The notes under the pieces are model-generated. The model ran no database searches. It worked only from the letters and a program-made list of their open reading frames with translations, and was not told the DNA's origin. Shown here piece by piece: positions 1 to 9,246 of a DNA stretch of 64,000 bases (position 1 is its first letter; the number at the start of each line of letters is the position of its first letter). Origin of the DNA: an uncultured Tidjanibacter sp. (lineage in GTDB: Bacteria > Bacteroidota > Bacteroidia > Bacteroidales > Rikenellaceae). The stretch lies in the NCBI GenBank assembly GCA_947852905.1, contig CANTVF010000004.1:212408-276407 (forward strand). The letters run 5' to 3'. The position numbers and the translations under genes were made by a program.

Positions 1-86
1 ACCGTATTGGTCTCCATGGTCATGTTTATATCCTTGAGCGCATGGAAGTCGCCGTAATAGAAATTGACGTTTTTAGCTTCGATCAT
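1..86 (-). CDS. pstB: Phosphate ABC transporter ATP-binding protein PstB, N-terminal fragment (runs off left edge)
   Basis: Reverse-strand translation from ATG at 86 reads MIEAKNVNFYYGDFHALKDINMTMETNTV, the typical PstB N-terminus; it lies directly after pstA. Confidence 0.85.
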   Translation of the reverse strand, partial: MIEAKNVNFYYGDFHALKDINMTMETNT

Positions 87-94
87 ATCTGAAT

Positions 95-952
95 CTAATT
101 CGTTTTAACCTTCTTCCCGAAATGGCGGCGCAGGAACGACGCCAACAGGTTCATCAACAACACTATGATTATCAGCACGAGCGCCGTCCCGTACGCTATG
201 GGCCTCGTGGCTTCGAGATCGGTGCCGCTCGTGGCTATCACATACAGGTGATAGGGCAATGCCATGACCTGATCGTATATGCTCGTCGGCAGCTTGGGCA
301 GGAAATAGGCGGCGACGGTGAAAAGTATCGGCGCCGTCTCCCCGGAAACACGGCCTATGGAGAGGATCAGTCCCGTCGTGATGTTAGGGAACGCCATTGG
401 CAATATGACGCGTCGTATAGTCTGCAACTTGGTAGCGCCCAAAGCGAGACTGCCGGTACGGAACGAATCCGGAATGGCCTTGAGCGCCTCCTCGGTAGTC
501 CTTATCACCAGCGGGAGCACCAACAGTCCCAGCGTGAACGATCCGGCTATTATGGAGTCGCCGAAGCCGAGCGCATTGACGAACAGCGCCATGCCGAAAA
601 GACCGAATATTATCGAAGGTATGCTGCCGAGATTGTTGGTCATGATGCGAATGAAACGCACCAGCTTGCCGTTGCCTGCATACTCGGTAGTGTATATGGC
701 CGACATGACGCCCAACGGGAACGCCACTACCATGCTTCCGACAATCAGACAGAATGTACCCACTATGGCAGGAAATATGCCGCCTCCCGTCATGCCGTCC
801 GTAGGAGCCGTCGTCAGGAATTTCCAGTTTATAACCCCAGCGCCATGGTATATTATGAAACCCAGTATCCAGAAAAGTATGGCGACGACTACCAGACCGA
901 GAATGCGGAATACCCAGAACGCTATGTTCTGACTGGTCTTTTTACTCATCAT
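95..952 (-). CDS. pstA: Phosphate ABC transporter permease PstA
   Basis: 285 aa BPD-transport permease with EAL...G loop (EALKAIPDSFRTGSLALGATKLQTIRRVILPMAFPNI); adjacent to pstC and pstS. Confidence 0.93.
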   Translation of the reverse strand: MMSKKTSQNIAFWVFRILGLVVVAILFWILGFIIYHGAGVINWKFLTTAPTDGMTGGGIFPAIVGTFCLIVGSMVVAFPLGVMSAIYTTEYAGNGKLVRFIRIMTNNLGSIPSIIFGLFGMALFVNALGFGDSIIAGSFTLGLLVLPLVIRTTEEALKAIPDSFRTGSLALGATKLQTIRRVILPMAFPNITTGLILSIGRVSGETAPILFTVAAYFLPKLPTSIYDQVMALPYHLYVIATSGTDLEATRPIAYGTALVLIIIVLLMNLLASFLRRHFGKKVKTN

Positions 953-2157
953 AATCCTTTGTTAGATTGTCGTTTGGAAATGGCCTCGGCCGTAACGCTT
1001 ATTATCATCGTTATGACGAAAAGTATACAGCCGAGCATGAACAACGCCTGATAATGCGCACCGCCCACGGGGGCCTCGCCGAGTTCCGCGGCAATGGTCG
1101 CAGGAATGGTCCTTACAGGCTCGAACAGCGAATGCGGCATAACGGCAGCATTGCCCGTAACCATGAGTACGGCCATCGTTTCGCCTATGGCACGGCCTAT
1201 ACCCAACACCACGGCTGCGGATATTCCTGACCCAGCGTAAGGAATGACGACACGGTAAATGGTCTGCCAATGCGTGGCACCCAACGCAAGACTGGCCTCG
1301 CGCATGGCACGCGGCGTATTGCGCATGGCATCTTCGGCAACGGTTATTATGGTCGGCAGCGCCATTATGGCGAGTATCACGCTGCCGGCGAACGCCGTTT
1401 CGCCGACAGGCAGAGAAAACGTCTTCTGTATCAGCGGAACGAGTACCACCAGACCGAAAAATCCGTACACCACCGACGGTATGCCGGCCAATAGTTCTAT
1501 GGTAGGCTTGAGTATCTTCCGCATGCGTTCGCCCGCGAGCTCCGAAAGATATATGGCCACCCCCAATCCCAACGGCAACGCTATCAGAATAGCGAACAAG
1601 CTGACCCACAACGTGCCCATTATCAGCGGCAATACCCCGAACTGAGGTGCCGGAGTGGCGGTAGGCAACCATTCGCGGCCGCCGAAGAAATCCGCCGGAG
1701 TGATTTTGTCGCTGCGCAGTATCTTGACGCCATCCATGCCCTCGGGAACATACTGCTCCGGAATGAACGCTATGATTCCCGGCGTAGAGGCTATCACTTC
1801 GCCGAGCTTTTCCGGCAACAGTTCATAATCCTCGCCCAGTTCCTCATCGGAGTATACGTCGAAAATCTGTTCAAAACGATACGGAACGATCTCCTCGTTC
1901 GGTCCTCCGAGCTCCGACCAGTCGGTAATCTCCCAGTCGAACACTTCTTTTATATCCTTCGGACCGAGATGTCTCACAGGATTGTCGCCGTTGACACACA
2001 GCAGATAGCCGCGCTCGACGGCGGGACTTTTGAAAAGGCCGAACCCCTCGCGGAACAGGAACACCACGATCAGCAATATGGTTATCGTCGTAACGGCACC
2101 GCTGACGGTGAGTATCCCCTCCATGAGGCGTTCGAGTATTCTCCTTAATTTTTTCAT
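949..2157 (-). CDS. pstC: Phosphate ABC transporter permease PstC with an extra PstS-like segment after TM1
   Basis: Permease signature EDAMRNTPRAMREASLALGATHWQTIYRVVIPYAGSG; overlaps pstA by 4 nt; about 100 aa insertion after TM1. Confidence 0.92.
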   Translation of the reverse strand: MKKLRRILERLMEGILTVSGAVTTITILLIVVFLFREGFGLFKSPAVERGYLLCVNGDNPVRHLGPKDIKEVFDWEITDWSELGGPNEEIVPYRFEQIFDVYSDEELGEDYELLPEKLGEVIASTPGIIAFIPEQYVPEGMDGVKILRSDKITPADFFGGREWLPTATPAPQFGVLPLIMGTLWVSLFAILIALPLGLGVAIYLSELAGERMRKILKPTIELLAGIPSVVYGFFGLVVLVPLIQKTFSLPVGETAFAGSVILAIMALPTIITVAEDAMRNTPRAMREASLALGATHWQTIYRVVIPYAGSGISAAVVLGIGRAIGETMAVLMVTGNAAVMPHSLFEPVRTIPATIAAELGEAPVGGAHYQALFMLGCILFVITMIISVTAEAISKRQSNKGL

Positions 2158-2281
2158 GCGTATATCAAGGTTATCGCCGTCCGGGTATGCGACCGGTCAT
2201 CAGCACCCCGTACCGACAGTCATAAACCGCTGTCAAAACGGCCGACGGACTGTCCGACCGCCGCGGCTTACAACCATACAC

Positions 2282-3097
2282 TCAATCTACAGTGATGAAA
2301 CCTATTTCCCTGACGGTATCCTGCCCCGCTGGAGACAGTATGTAGTCTATGAAAGGCTTTACCTTACCCTCGGCACCTGCTTCGTAATAGTAGTACAGCG
2401 GACGGACTATCGGATAAGTGCCGTTCTTGGCATTGGCGACGGACGGTTCGGTGAATGTCTGGCCACCGTCGTAGGAAACATGTATCGGTTTGACGCTTTC
2501 ATTCAGATATGCCAGACCGATATACCCGATGCCGCCTTTGGTCTGGCTTATGGACTGCACTATGGCGCCGGTCGCAGGCATGCTCATGATACCGTTCATA
2601 TAATTCCTGTTGCGCAATACGCTCTCCTTGAAGAACTCGTATGTACCCGATGAGGTCTCCCTCGAATAAGGCACGATCTTCATATCCTCGCCGCCCACTT
2701 CCTTCCAGTTGGTTATCTTGCCGGTGAATATGCCTTCGAGCTGTTCGCGGGTAAGATTGGTCACCTTGTTGGCGGGATTCACTATGATAGCGAGCGCATC
2801 GTGCGCCACGATCACCTCGCGTACCTTCTTGCCGTCTTTCTGCATTTTCTGCTTCTCGTCGAATTTCATCTTACGCGAAGCCTGAGCTATGTCGGTGGTA
2901 CCCTCGATGAGCGCCGAAATGCCTACGCCGCTACCCCCGCCCGTTACGGTTATGGTAGCCGAAGGGTCTATCTTCATGTAGTTTTCGGCCTCTTTCTGCG
3001 ACAACGGCAATACCGTGTCCGAGCCCTTGATCTTCTGTGCATTCGCCGCCGTCGCCACTGCAACGATCATTGCGGCAGTCAAAACAATACGCTTCAT
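2282..3097 (-). CDS. pstS: Phosphate-binding periplasmic protein PstS
   Basis: Signal peptide, then IKGSDTVLPLSQ..., TREQLEGIFTGKITNWKEVGG, YSRETSSGTYEFF motifs typical of PstS. Confidence 0.92.
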   Translation of the reverse strand: MKRIVLTAAMIVAVATAANAQKIKGSDTVLPLSQKEAENYMKIDPSATITVTGGGSGVGISALIEGTTDIAQASRKMKFDEKQKMQKDGKKVREVIVAHDALAIIVNPANKVTNLTREQLEGIFTGKITNWKEVGGEDMKIVPYSRETSSGTYEFFKESVLRNRNYMNGIMSMPATGAIVQSISQTKGGIGYIGLAYLNESVKPIHVSYDGGQTFTEPSVANAKNGTYPIVRPLYYYYEAGAEGKVKPFIDYILSPAGQDTVREIGFITVD

Positions 3098-3153
3098 GAT
3101 TCTCTGTCTGAAAATGTTTTTATTTTTCCGTCTAAAATTTTCTCTTGTCTCTG

Positions 3154-4410
3154 TCAGAACTTGTACTGCAACCTGAACGTAAATACGTTATCCTTAAGAT
3201 CCCGTGCCATGCCGTCGAGATTGGCTGACGTCTCGTTACGGTTGAGTTCGTAATATGCGGCCACCCGCACCCTTTTGTTGATCTGCCACAGGGCGCCGAA
3301 GCCCCATCGGTCCATCGCTATATCCGCCTTGCCTGTATGGTTAGCACCTATCGCATTTCCGGCAATACGCGTATTGGGATCGTACCAGTCGTATTTCAAA
3401 ACCACGGAAACGGGCGTATCGGCTATGTCGTGGACGAACATCACATATCCGCCGCCGAAATCGCGCAGATATGTATCGCTGTCGGGCAACTTGGATGAGT
3501 TGGGACTCATGGAACCGGATTCGGTACCCGGCTGACGACCGAATATATACTCAGCATACAGTGAACTCCGTCCTATCGCGCTTTTGACCGACATCCTCGC
3601 ATCGAATCCCACATAACGTCTCATGGCGAAGGCGCCACGGTTAGCCTCCCTGTCGGAAAGCACGAAACCGTCATCCGCCATGGTATAAACCTTGGTCGTA
3701 CCTTGATATACGTAACCGTAGTAATACGATACTCCCGCCCCGAAAGAGAAATGTCTGCCGCACTCCTTCGCTACGGAAAGGTGTCCGATGAAATCCCTTT
3801 TATTGTCCGTTTCGAGCTTGATGCCGTTTCCTGCGAAAAGTCCGGCTTCGAGTTTTACGATGCTCCACGGAGACTCGGCCGGAGCCTGCAATACCACCAT
3901 ACCGCCCAAATCGCGCTCTTCGGGAAACAACGTCTGCACGACCATTGAACGCTCCAGAGATTCGAGTGACGACGACGAATAGGCCACCTCGAAACCGAAC
4001 GGTCTGTTGAATACTCCGCCACCCAACTGCAACGAATTGACCCACGGATCTTTCAGCACTATATACGCATCCGTGAGCGACAATCCCTTTTCGGTCATAT
4101 TCACTTCGAATTCTCCCGAAACGATTTTTTCCCTGTATGCTATCTTGATCCTTCCGCGACGGATTCCGATACGGTTGAAAGCCTCGTCGGTATGATTCTT
4201 ATCGCCCACCTTCAGCGAAGCGTCTTTCTGTCCCCACTGATATTGCATCTGAAAATATCCGGATATGCTGACCTTCCGCGCCGCGGCCATATCTTTTTCG
4301 AGGTCGGCCGTCCGCTCCTCAAGGGCTTCCAAACGATCTTTATCCAGAGATTGCGCATTCAATGCACGCGCCGATAATACGATAAAAAACAACAGGGCGA
4401 TTTTCTTCAT
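3154..4410 (-). CDS. Phosphate-selective porin O/P (OprO/OprP)-type outer-membrane protein
   Basis: Signal peptide MKKIALLFFIVLSARALNAQ, coiled-coil N-terminus, beta-barrel ending in aromatic F; co-directional with pst. Start chosen at 4410; the ORF track extends to 4446. Confidence 0.8.
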   Translation of the reverse strand: MKKIALLFFIVLSARALNAQSLDKDRLEALEERTADLEKDMAAARKVSISGYFQMQYQWGQKDASLKVGDKNHTDEAFNRIGIRRGRIKIAYREKIVSGEFEVNMTEKGLSLTDAYIVLKDPWVNSLQLGGGVFNRPFGFEVAYSSSSLESLERSMVVQTLFPEERDLGGMVVLQAPAESPWSIVKLEAGLFAGNGIKLETDNKRDFIGHLSVAKECGRHFSFGAGVSYYYGYVYQGTTKVYTMADDGFVLSDREANRGAFAMRRYVGFDARMSVKSAIGRSSLYAEYIFGRQPGTESGSMSPNSSKLPDSDTYLRDFGGGYVMFVHDIADTPVSVVLKYDWYDPNTRIAGNAIGANHTGKADIAMDRWGFGALWQINKRVRVAAYYELNRNETSANLDGMARDLKDNVFTFRLQYKF

Positions 4411-4484
4411 TCTCCAACCGATAAGTTTATCTCTTTTTGTCGCCACAAAGCTACTTCGGGCTTTTTACGGCCGCTTTAAGACAT

Positions 4485-4504
4485 TGTTACAAAAATGTTA
4501 CAAA
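4485..4504 (-). promoter_or_regulatory. Candidate PHO-box-like direct repeat (TGTTACAAA x2, 11-bp period)
   Basis: Sequence TGTTACAAAAATGTTACAAA: two 9-mers offset by 11 bp, about 75 bp upstream of the porin start. Confidence 0.4.
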
Positions 4505-4934
4505 TATCCGGACGCACTTATTCACAACATTTTCCGCGACACGCTGCAAAATATCGCCGCCTATCCAGCCACTTATCGGCGATTTTGCCAGACATACCCA
4601 TACGCATAAAAACCGTCCCCGCATTTCAGTCACAGCAAGAGACGTTCCGGTACGCATATTCTCCGCTTCGGTAAATTTTTATTCACACATATCCAACTAT
4701 GCTTTTCTTTTGTAAAAAATAAAACGACGCGATTCCGATTATTTGCAAAAAATCCAGATATGCCGAATACAGGCAGTAGACCGGACAGCACGTCATACAA
4801 GAAACGACACAAAACCAAACCAAATAATTCCGTGACAGGACGCTTGCAAATTCCTGCATCGGCATACCGGTAATATTCCGAATACCGGTAACGAAACCGA
4901 CAGAAATCCGCAGGCGTCCCATTCAAGACCGATC

Positions 4935-4965
4935 AGGCCTCCGCCCCCTAAGGGAGCGGAGGCCT
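4935..4965 (+). terminator. Intrinsic terminator-like hairpin without an obvious upstream gene
   Basis: Arms AGGCCTCCGC / GCGGAGGCCT followed by ACACATTTTTC on the + strand. Confidence 0.55.
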
Positions 4966-5116
4966 ACACATTTTTCATAACAACCTGACAGTAATCCGAA
5001 ATCATCAATAACCATACGGCAACCAACCATGCGGTCACAAAGCCATTCTATAGGCTTTAACTATCGGAAACAAATTTTTCATACATCGAAACGGAAACGG
5101 CTATAATAAAAAATTT

Positions 5117-5124
5117 TATCTTTG
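5117..5124 (+). promoter_or_regulatory. Bacteroidota -7 element TATCTTTG upstream of LytS-like kinase
   Basis: Exact TAnnTTTG match; no TTTG -33 element found at the expected spacing. Confidence 0.45.
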
Positions 5125-5219
5125 TAACAATGCCGACGACACGGTCAACGATCCGCGGCACATGCCGTTCGACGGCATTACAGAACCGTAATAACTACTC
5201 ACGTCATTACCCGGATACA

Positions 5220-6326
5220 ATGAACAGCCCGAAACGCCCCCTGCACGGGACACGCTGGCCATACATCCTGCTATTTTCCGTACTCGGATACCTGTACTTT
5301 CTGGTAATAGCCGGATATACCCACATGTTCTCCAGAATCACTAAAGAATCGGCACCCGTATTGGTGCTCGTCGCCATAATATGTCTGTTCAACATATTCG
5401 GCTTCGGCCTGTCGGCCCTGAGCGGTAAACTCGCTGCGCACTACGCATTATATTCAGAACACCGTAAAAAATTCACGTTGCGCATGATCGAGATAGCCGT
5501 CATACTCCTCGCGGCGAACTACATGATGTTCGTAGGTCTAAAATGGCTGGCCGGAGCACCGCATCCGTGGATCACACGCCAAACCGGCATTACCCTCGTC
5601 ATACTCATGTGGATAGCCGAAATGGCCATCGTAACGCTTCTCATGATAAACAAATCAATGTCGGAGATGCTCGACATATACCGCGAGAAACAGGAACTTT
5701 CCAGAAAATTCGAGAATGCACGTTACGATGCGCTTCAAAGCCAACTCGATCCGCATTTTCTATTCAACAGCCTCAACACGCTGATATACGAAATAGAAAA
5801 CGATGCGGACAATGCCGTCCGGTTCACACGCAACCTCGCCGACGTATACCGCTACGTTCTGCAACAACACGACCGGAAGCTAGTCCCGCTGAACGAAGAA
5901 CTGGACTTTCTGCATTCGTATATTTTCCTGCACAAAGTCCGTCTGGGAGATTGCATCACTCTTCACGTCGATATTCCCGAAGAATACGGTAAAGCCCTCC
6001 TGCCACCGCTTACGCTGCAACTGCTGGCAGAAAACGCCATAAAACACAATAACATAAGCGCAAGCGCCCCCATGACTATACGCCTCGGTGCCGATACGAC
6101 GGCCATGACGCTCTCGGTAGCCAACACCCGTCGCCCGAAAGAGGTCGCTTTCACGACGGGCAAAGGATTGCGCAACCTTGCCGAACGTTGCCGTCTTAGC
6201 AGCGGACGCGACATAGCGGTATGCGAAACTGACGAACGGTTCATCGTCACCGTACCCGTCATATTGGACAGCACCGCATCGGAAACACCGCAACCGTACC
6301 TACAATCCAAAACCATACAATCATGA
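5220..6326 (+). CDS. LytS/YehU-type sensor histidine kinase (His_kinase family)
   Basis: N-terminal TM helices, then LQSQLDPHFLFNSLNTLIYEIENDADNAVRFTRNLADVYRYVL motif; overlaps the following LytTR gene by 4 nt. Confidence 0.9.
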   Translation: MNSPKRPLHGTRWPYILLFSVLGYLYFLVIAGYTHMFSRITKESAPVLVLVAIICLFNIFGFGLSALSGKLAAHYALYSEHRKKFTLRMIEIAVILLAANYMMFVGLKWLAGAPHPWITRQTGITLVILMWIAEMAIVTLLMINKSMSEMLDIYREKQELSRKFENARYDALQSQLDPHFLFNSLNTLIYEIENDADNAVRFTRNLADVYRYVLQQHDRKLVPLNEELDFLHSYIFLHKVRLGDCITLHVDIPEEYGKALLPPLTLQLLAENAIKHNNISASAPMTIRLGADTTAMTLSVANTRRPKEVAFTTGKGLRNLAERCRLSSGRDIAVCETDERFIVTVPVILDSTASETPQPYLQSKTIQS

Positions 6327-7081
6327 GAACCGCCATTATCGAAGACGAAATTCCCGCCGCACGACTGTTGGAAAAGATGCTGCGAGAACTTAGGCCGGAA
6401 TGGGAAATAACACTACTCCCCGGCAACATAAAGGAATCCGTCGAATGGTTTTCAGAGAATCCGCATCCCGACCTGCTATTTCTCGACATCCGGCTTTCTG
6501 ACGGCGATTCATTCCGTTTTCTGGAACAGGCACGCCCGCAAAGCACCGTCATATTCACCACGGCATACGACGAATACGCCGTCCGAGCATTCTCGGTCAA
6601 CAGTATAGACTATCTGCTAAAACCTGTCAGCCCGGAACGTCTCGCGGCAGCTATAGACAAATACGAACGCCTCCATGCCACTGCGCCACGCGAAGAATAT
6701 GTCGAAACCCTGCTGAAAGCCTTGGGAACGGGCAACAGACACTATCGCAACCGTTTTCTGATAACGTGCGCCAACCGTTTCATATCCCTTCCGGTAGACG
6801 ACATCGCATATTTCTATTCACGCAATAAGATAACGTTCGCCGTCACCTCCCGCCGCGACGAGTTCGCTATAGACCTGCCACTCGACAAACTGACCGAACA
6901 ACTCGATCCGGCGCGTTTTTTCCGTGCCAACCGACAGGTTATACTGTCTATACAATGTATCGAACGCATAGAACCGTACTTTCAAGGCAAAGCGGTGGTA
7001 CACGTCAATCCACCGTTCGACGAACGCATATGTATCAGCAAGGAAAGGATGCCGGCATTCAGGCAGTGGCTCGACTACTGA
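6323..7081 (+). CDS. LytTR-family response regulator
   Basis: Receiver domain (MRTAIIEDEIPAARLLEKML...LFLDIRLSDGDSF...SIDYLLKPV) plus C-terminal LytTR (FFRANRQVILSIQCIERIEPY). Confidence 0.92.
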   Translation: MRTAIIEDEIPAARLLEKMLRELRPEWEITLLPGNIKESVEWFSENPHPDLLFLDIRLSDGDSFRFLEQARPQSTVIFTTAYDEYAVRAFSVNSIDYLLKPVSPERLAAAIDKYERLHATAPREEYVETLLKALGTGNRHYRNRFLITCANRFISLPVDDIAYFYSRNKITFAVTSRRDEFAIDLPLDKLTEQLDPARFFRANRQVILSIQCIERIEPYFQGKAVVHVNPPFDERICISKERMPAFRQWLDY

Positions 7082-7134
7082 AACGTCCGGCCATACAGCT
7101 ACCGTTCGCACGTCATACGACCATATTAAAAAAA

Positions 7135-7160
7135 TCCGGGCGGACTCTCGTCAACCCGGA
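7135..7160 (-). terminator. Possible minus-strand terminator
   Basis: Arms TCCGGG/CCCGGA followed on the minus strand by a T7 run (revcomp of TTAAAAAAA); about 360 nt past the histidine kinase stop. Confidence 0.35.
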
Positions 7161-7523
7161 CCTATAAATAGAGATAAATATGCTCCGCACGACGCTTCGC
7201 AACGTCGCACGAAATATGATTAACATCAATCGCAAAACGTTATCTGCCTATAAAAGACAGCATCAATCCGTCTCGCATCCACAAGTCGCCGACATGCTCC
7301 CATTAACAATTCCTGACAACTGTCTCCACTGTCAGGCCCCAACCGAAACAGAAACAGCTAATCGGCAGAAAATATCACATAAAATATACCGACCGCCGTA
7401 TCCCAACTATGCGCCGATATAAAATCGACAGCGCTATCATAGTAGCAATACGACACTCCGACAACAGTTAAAGCCAACCTTGTTCCGACAACGTCATTTC
7501 CGATTTCTGCCGAAGAATAACGT

Positions 7524-9245
7524 TCATGCCGGCAGTATTATGGAAAAACGGCTGCCCTTTCCTATTTCGCTCTCCACCGATATCGTGCCTCCGTGCGCCT
7601 CTACGAACTCTTTAGATATGGCCAGCCCCAGACCGCTACCCTGCACCTTTGTACCCGGCACCCGGAAATAACGCTCGAAGATACTTTTGTGATAGCGGGG
7701 ATCTATGCCTCTGCCGAAATCCTGTACGAAAATCTCCACGGCCTTGTCTTTCTGCCGCGCGCCTATTATAATACGGGAGTTTTCGGGAGAATGGTGGATC
7801 GCATTCGACAAAAGATTCGTAACCACCCACGCAATCTTCTCGTTGTCCACGAACAGTTTCGATATTTTCTCCGGATACTCCACCTCTATGAAACAATGGA
7901 AACGTTCGGCGAGTATGCGCGTAGTCTTGACGGCATAATCTATAAGCTCTATCGGTTTCACCACCTTGGGCATCAACTTCAGCTTTCCGGCCTCCACCTG
8001 TGTCATGTTGAGCAATTCACCGGTTATGTGAAGCAACCTGTCGCTACTGTCCTTTATACTGTCTACCATGGCTTTCTGCTCGTCGTTCAACGATCCCAGC
8101 CGCGAATCGCCGAGCAACTGAAGGCTCATCATTATCGATGATATCGGCGTCTTCATTTCGTGCGATACGGTAGATATGAAATTGGTTTTGGCCGAGTCGA
8201 GTTCCTTATAGCGCGTTATATTGTTGAGTATGATGACATTGCCTACGAACTGTTTTTTCTCCTCACCTACCGGATTGATATACAGCGGAATATTGTCCAC
8301 CTGAAAATAACTCTCCTTGTTGTCGGCGTAAATTTTCAACGGTTCTTTAGCCGTATCCTCCTCGCCGGGAGCCGGAGACAACCCTCTGATCAAACGCCGC
8401 AACAGATCGTTGTGCATGGCCACTTCAGTAGCGTTGCGACCGACGGCGTCAGGTTTAAGATTGAGAACCACAAATGCCTCATCATTCATGAACAATATGT
8501 TACGCTCCGAATCCAATCCTATGATAGGCTCCTTAAGACTGTTTACGATAGCTTCGATGCGTTTCTTTTCTATCATCAGCTTGTCGAGAGTGCTGCGCCG
8601 GTATTCCGCCAGTTGGCGCACCATATTGTTGAACGATTCGGCCACCTCCGCAAACTCGCCGTTCCGTCCCAAATCGAGCTGCTGATCGTAATCGCGTTCG
8701 GCAGTACGTTTTATTCCAAGTTTCAGCTTGTCTATGGGTTTCATAATAACGGCCGGAAAACGCACGAGAAATACCGCCGCCAGCAACACGCACAGAATAG
8801 ACACCACTATCAGCCATATCATGGCACTATGCGCGTCGGTCTCCATATCCGTACTTTTGGTGTGTATGGAAACCATATTGAGTTCCATGATACGGTACAG
8901 ATCTTCGCGGATCAACTGTATGTCCTGCGCCGATGACGATTCGTCCAACGCATCGATCTTGCGTACGAGCGACTGTGTGGCTTCGCTTTCGTTTACCTCG
9001 GTAATATTGCGCCGCTGCATGGCAAGACTGTTCATCAGCTCCCCGTGCGACAGTGAATCTTGCGACAGGCGATCCAACGAACGGAGCATCTCCTCCGCAT
9101 AACGCAACGAATTATAGTTATCCGTCAGAATATTACCGGATACGTCCGACAGATGATGCACGTAACTGACCGATTGTATGCCGAGCCACAGAATCATCGC
9201 AAACAGGAAACCTATTCCCAACGTCAATTGATAACGCAATTTCAT
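7524..9245 (-). CDS. Sensor histidine kinase (TM, HAMP, PAS, HisKA, HATPase) of kdp locus
   Basis: HisKA SAKTNFISTVSHEMKTPISSIMMSLQLL; HATPase VVTNLLSNAIHHS...GRGIDPRYHKSIFERYFRVPGTKVQGSGLGLAISKEFVEAHGG; starts 2 nt after the KdpD sensor stop. Confidence 0.92.
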   Translation of the reverse strand: MKLRYQLTLGIGFLFAMILWLGIQSVSYVHHLSDVSGNILTDNYNSLRYAEEMLRSLDRLSQDSLSHGELMNSLAMQRRNITEVNESEATQSLVRKIDALDESSSAQDIQLIREDLYRIMELNMVSIHTKSTDMETDAHSAMIWLIVVSILCVLLAAVFLVRFPAVIMKPIDKLKLGIKRTAERDYDQQLDLGRNGEFAEVAESFNNMVRQLAEYRRSTLDKLMIEKKRIEAIVNSLKEPIIGLDSERNILFMNDEAFVVLNLKPDAVGRNATEVAMHNDLLRRLIRGLSPAPGEEDTAKEPLKIYADNKESYFQVDNIPLYINPVGEEKKQFVGNVIILNNITRYKELDSAKTNFISTVSHEMKTPISSIMMSLQLLGDSRLGSLNDEQKAMVDSIKDSSDRLLHITGELLNMTQVEAGKLKLMPKVVKPIELIDYAVKTTRILAERFHCFIEVEYPEKISKLFVDNEKIAWVVTNLLSNAIHHSPENSRIIIGARQKDKAVEIFVQDFGRGIDPRYHKSIFERYFRVPGTKVQGSGLGLAISKEFVEAHGGTISVESEIGKGSRFSIILPA

Positions 9246-9246
9246 A

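Noticed and set aside
2158-2281. Second PHO box between pstS and pstC (ACAGTCATAAACCGCTGTCAAAAC)
   Set aside because: Half-sites are not at the 11-bp period and the region is GC-rich; insufficient support.
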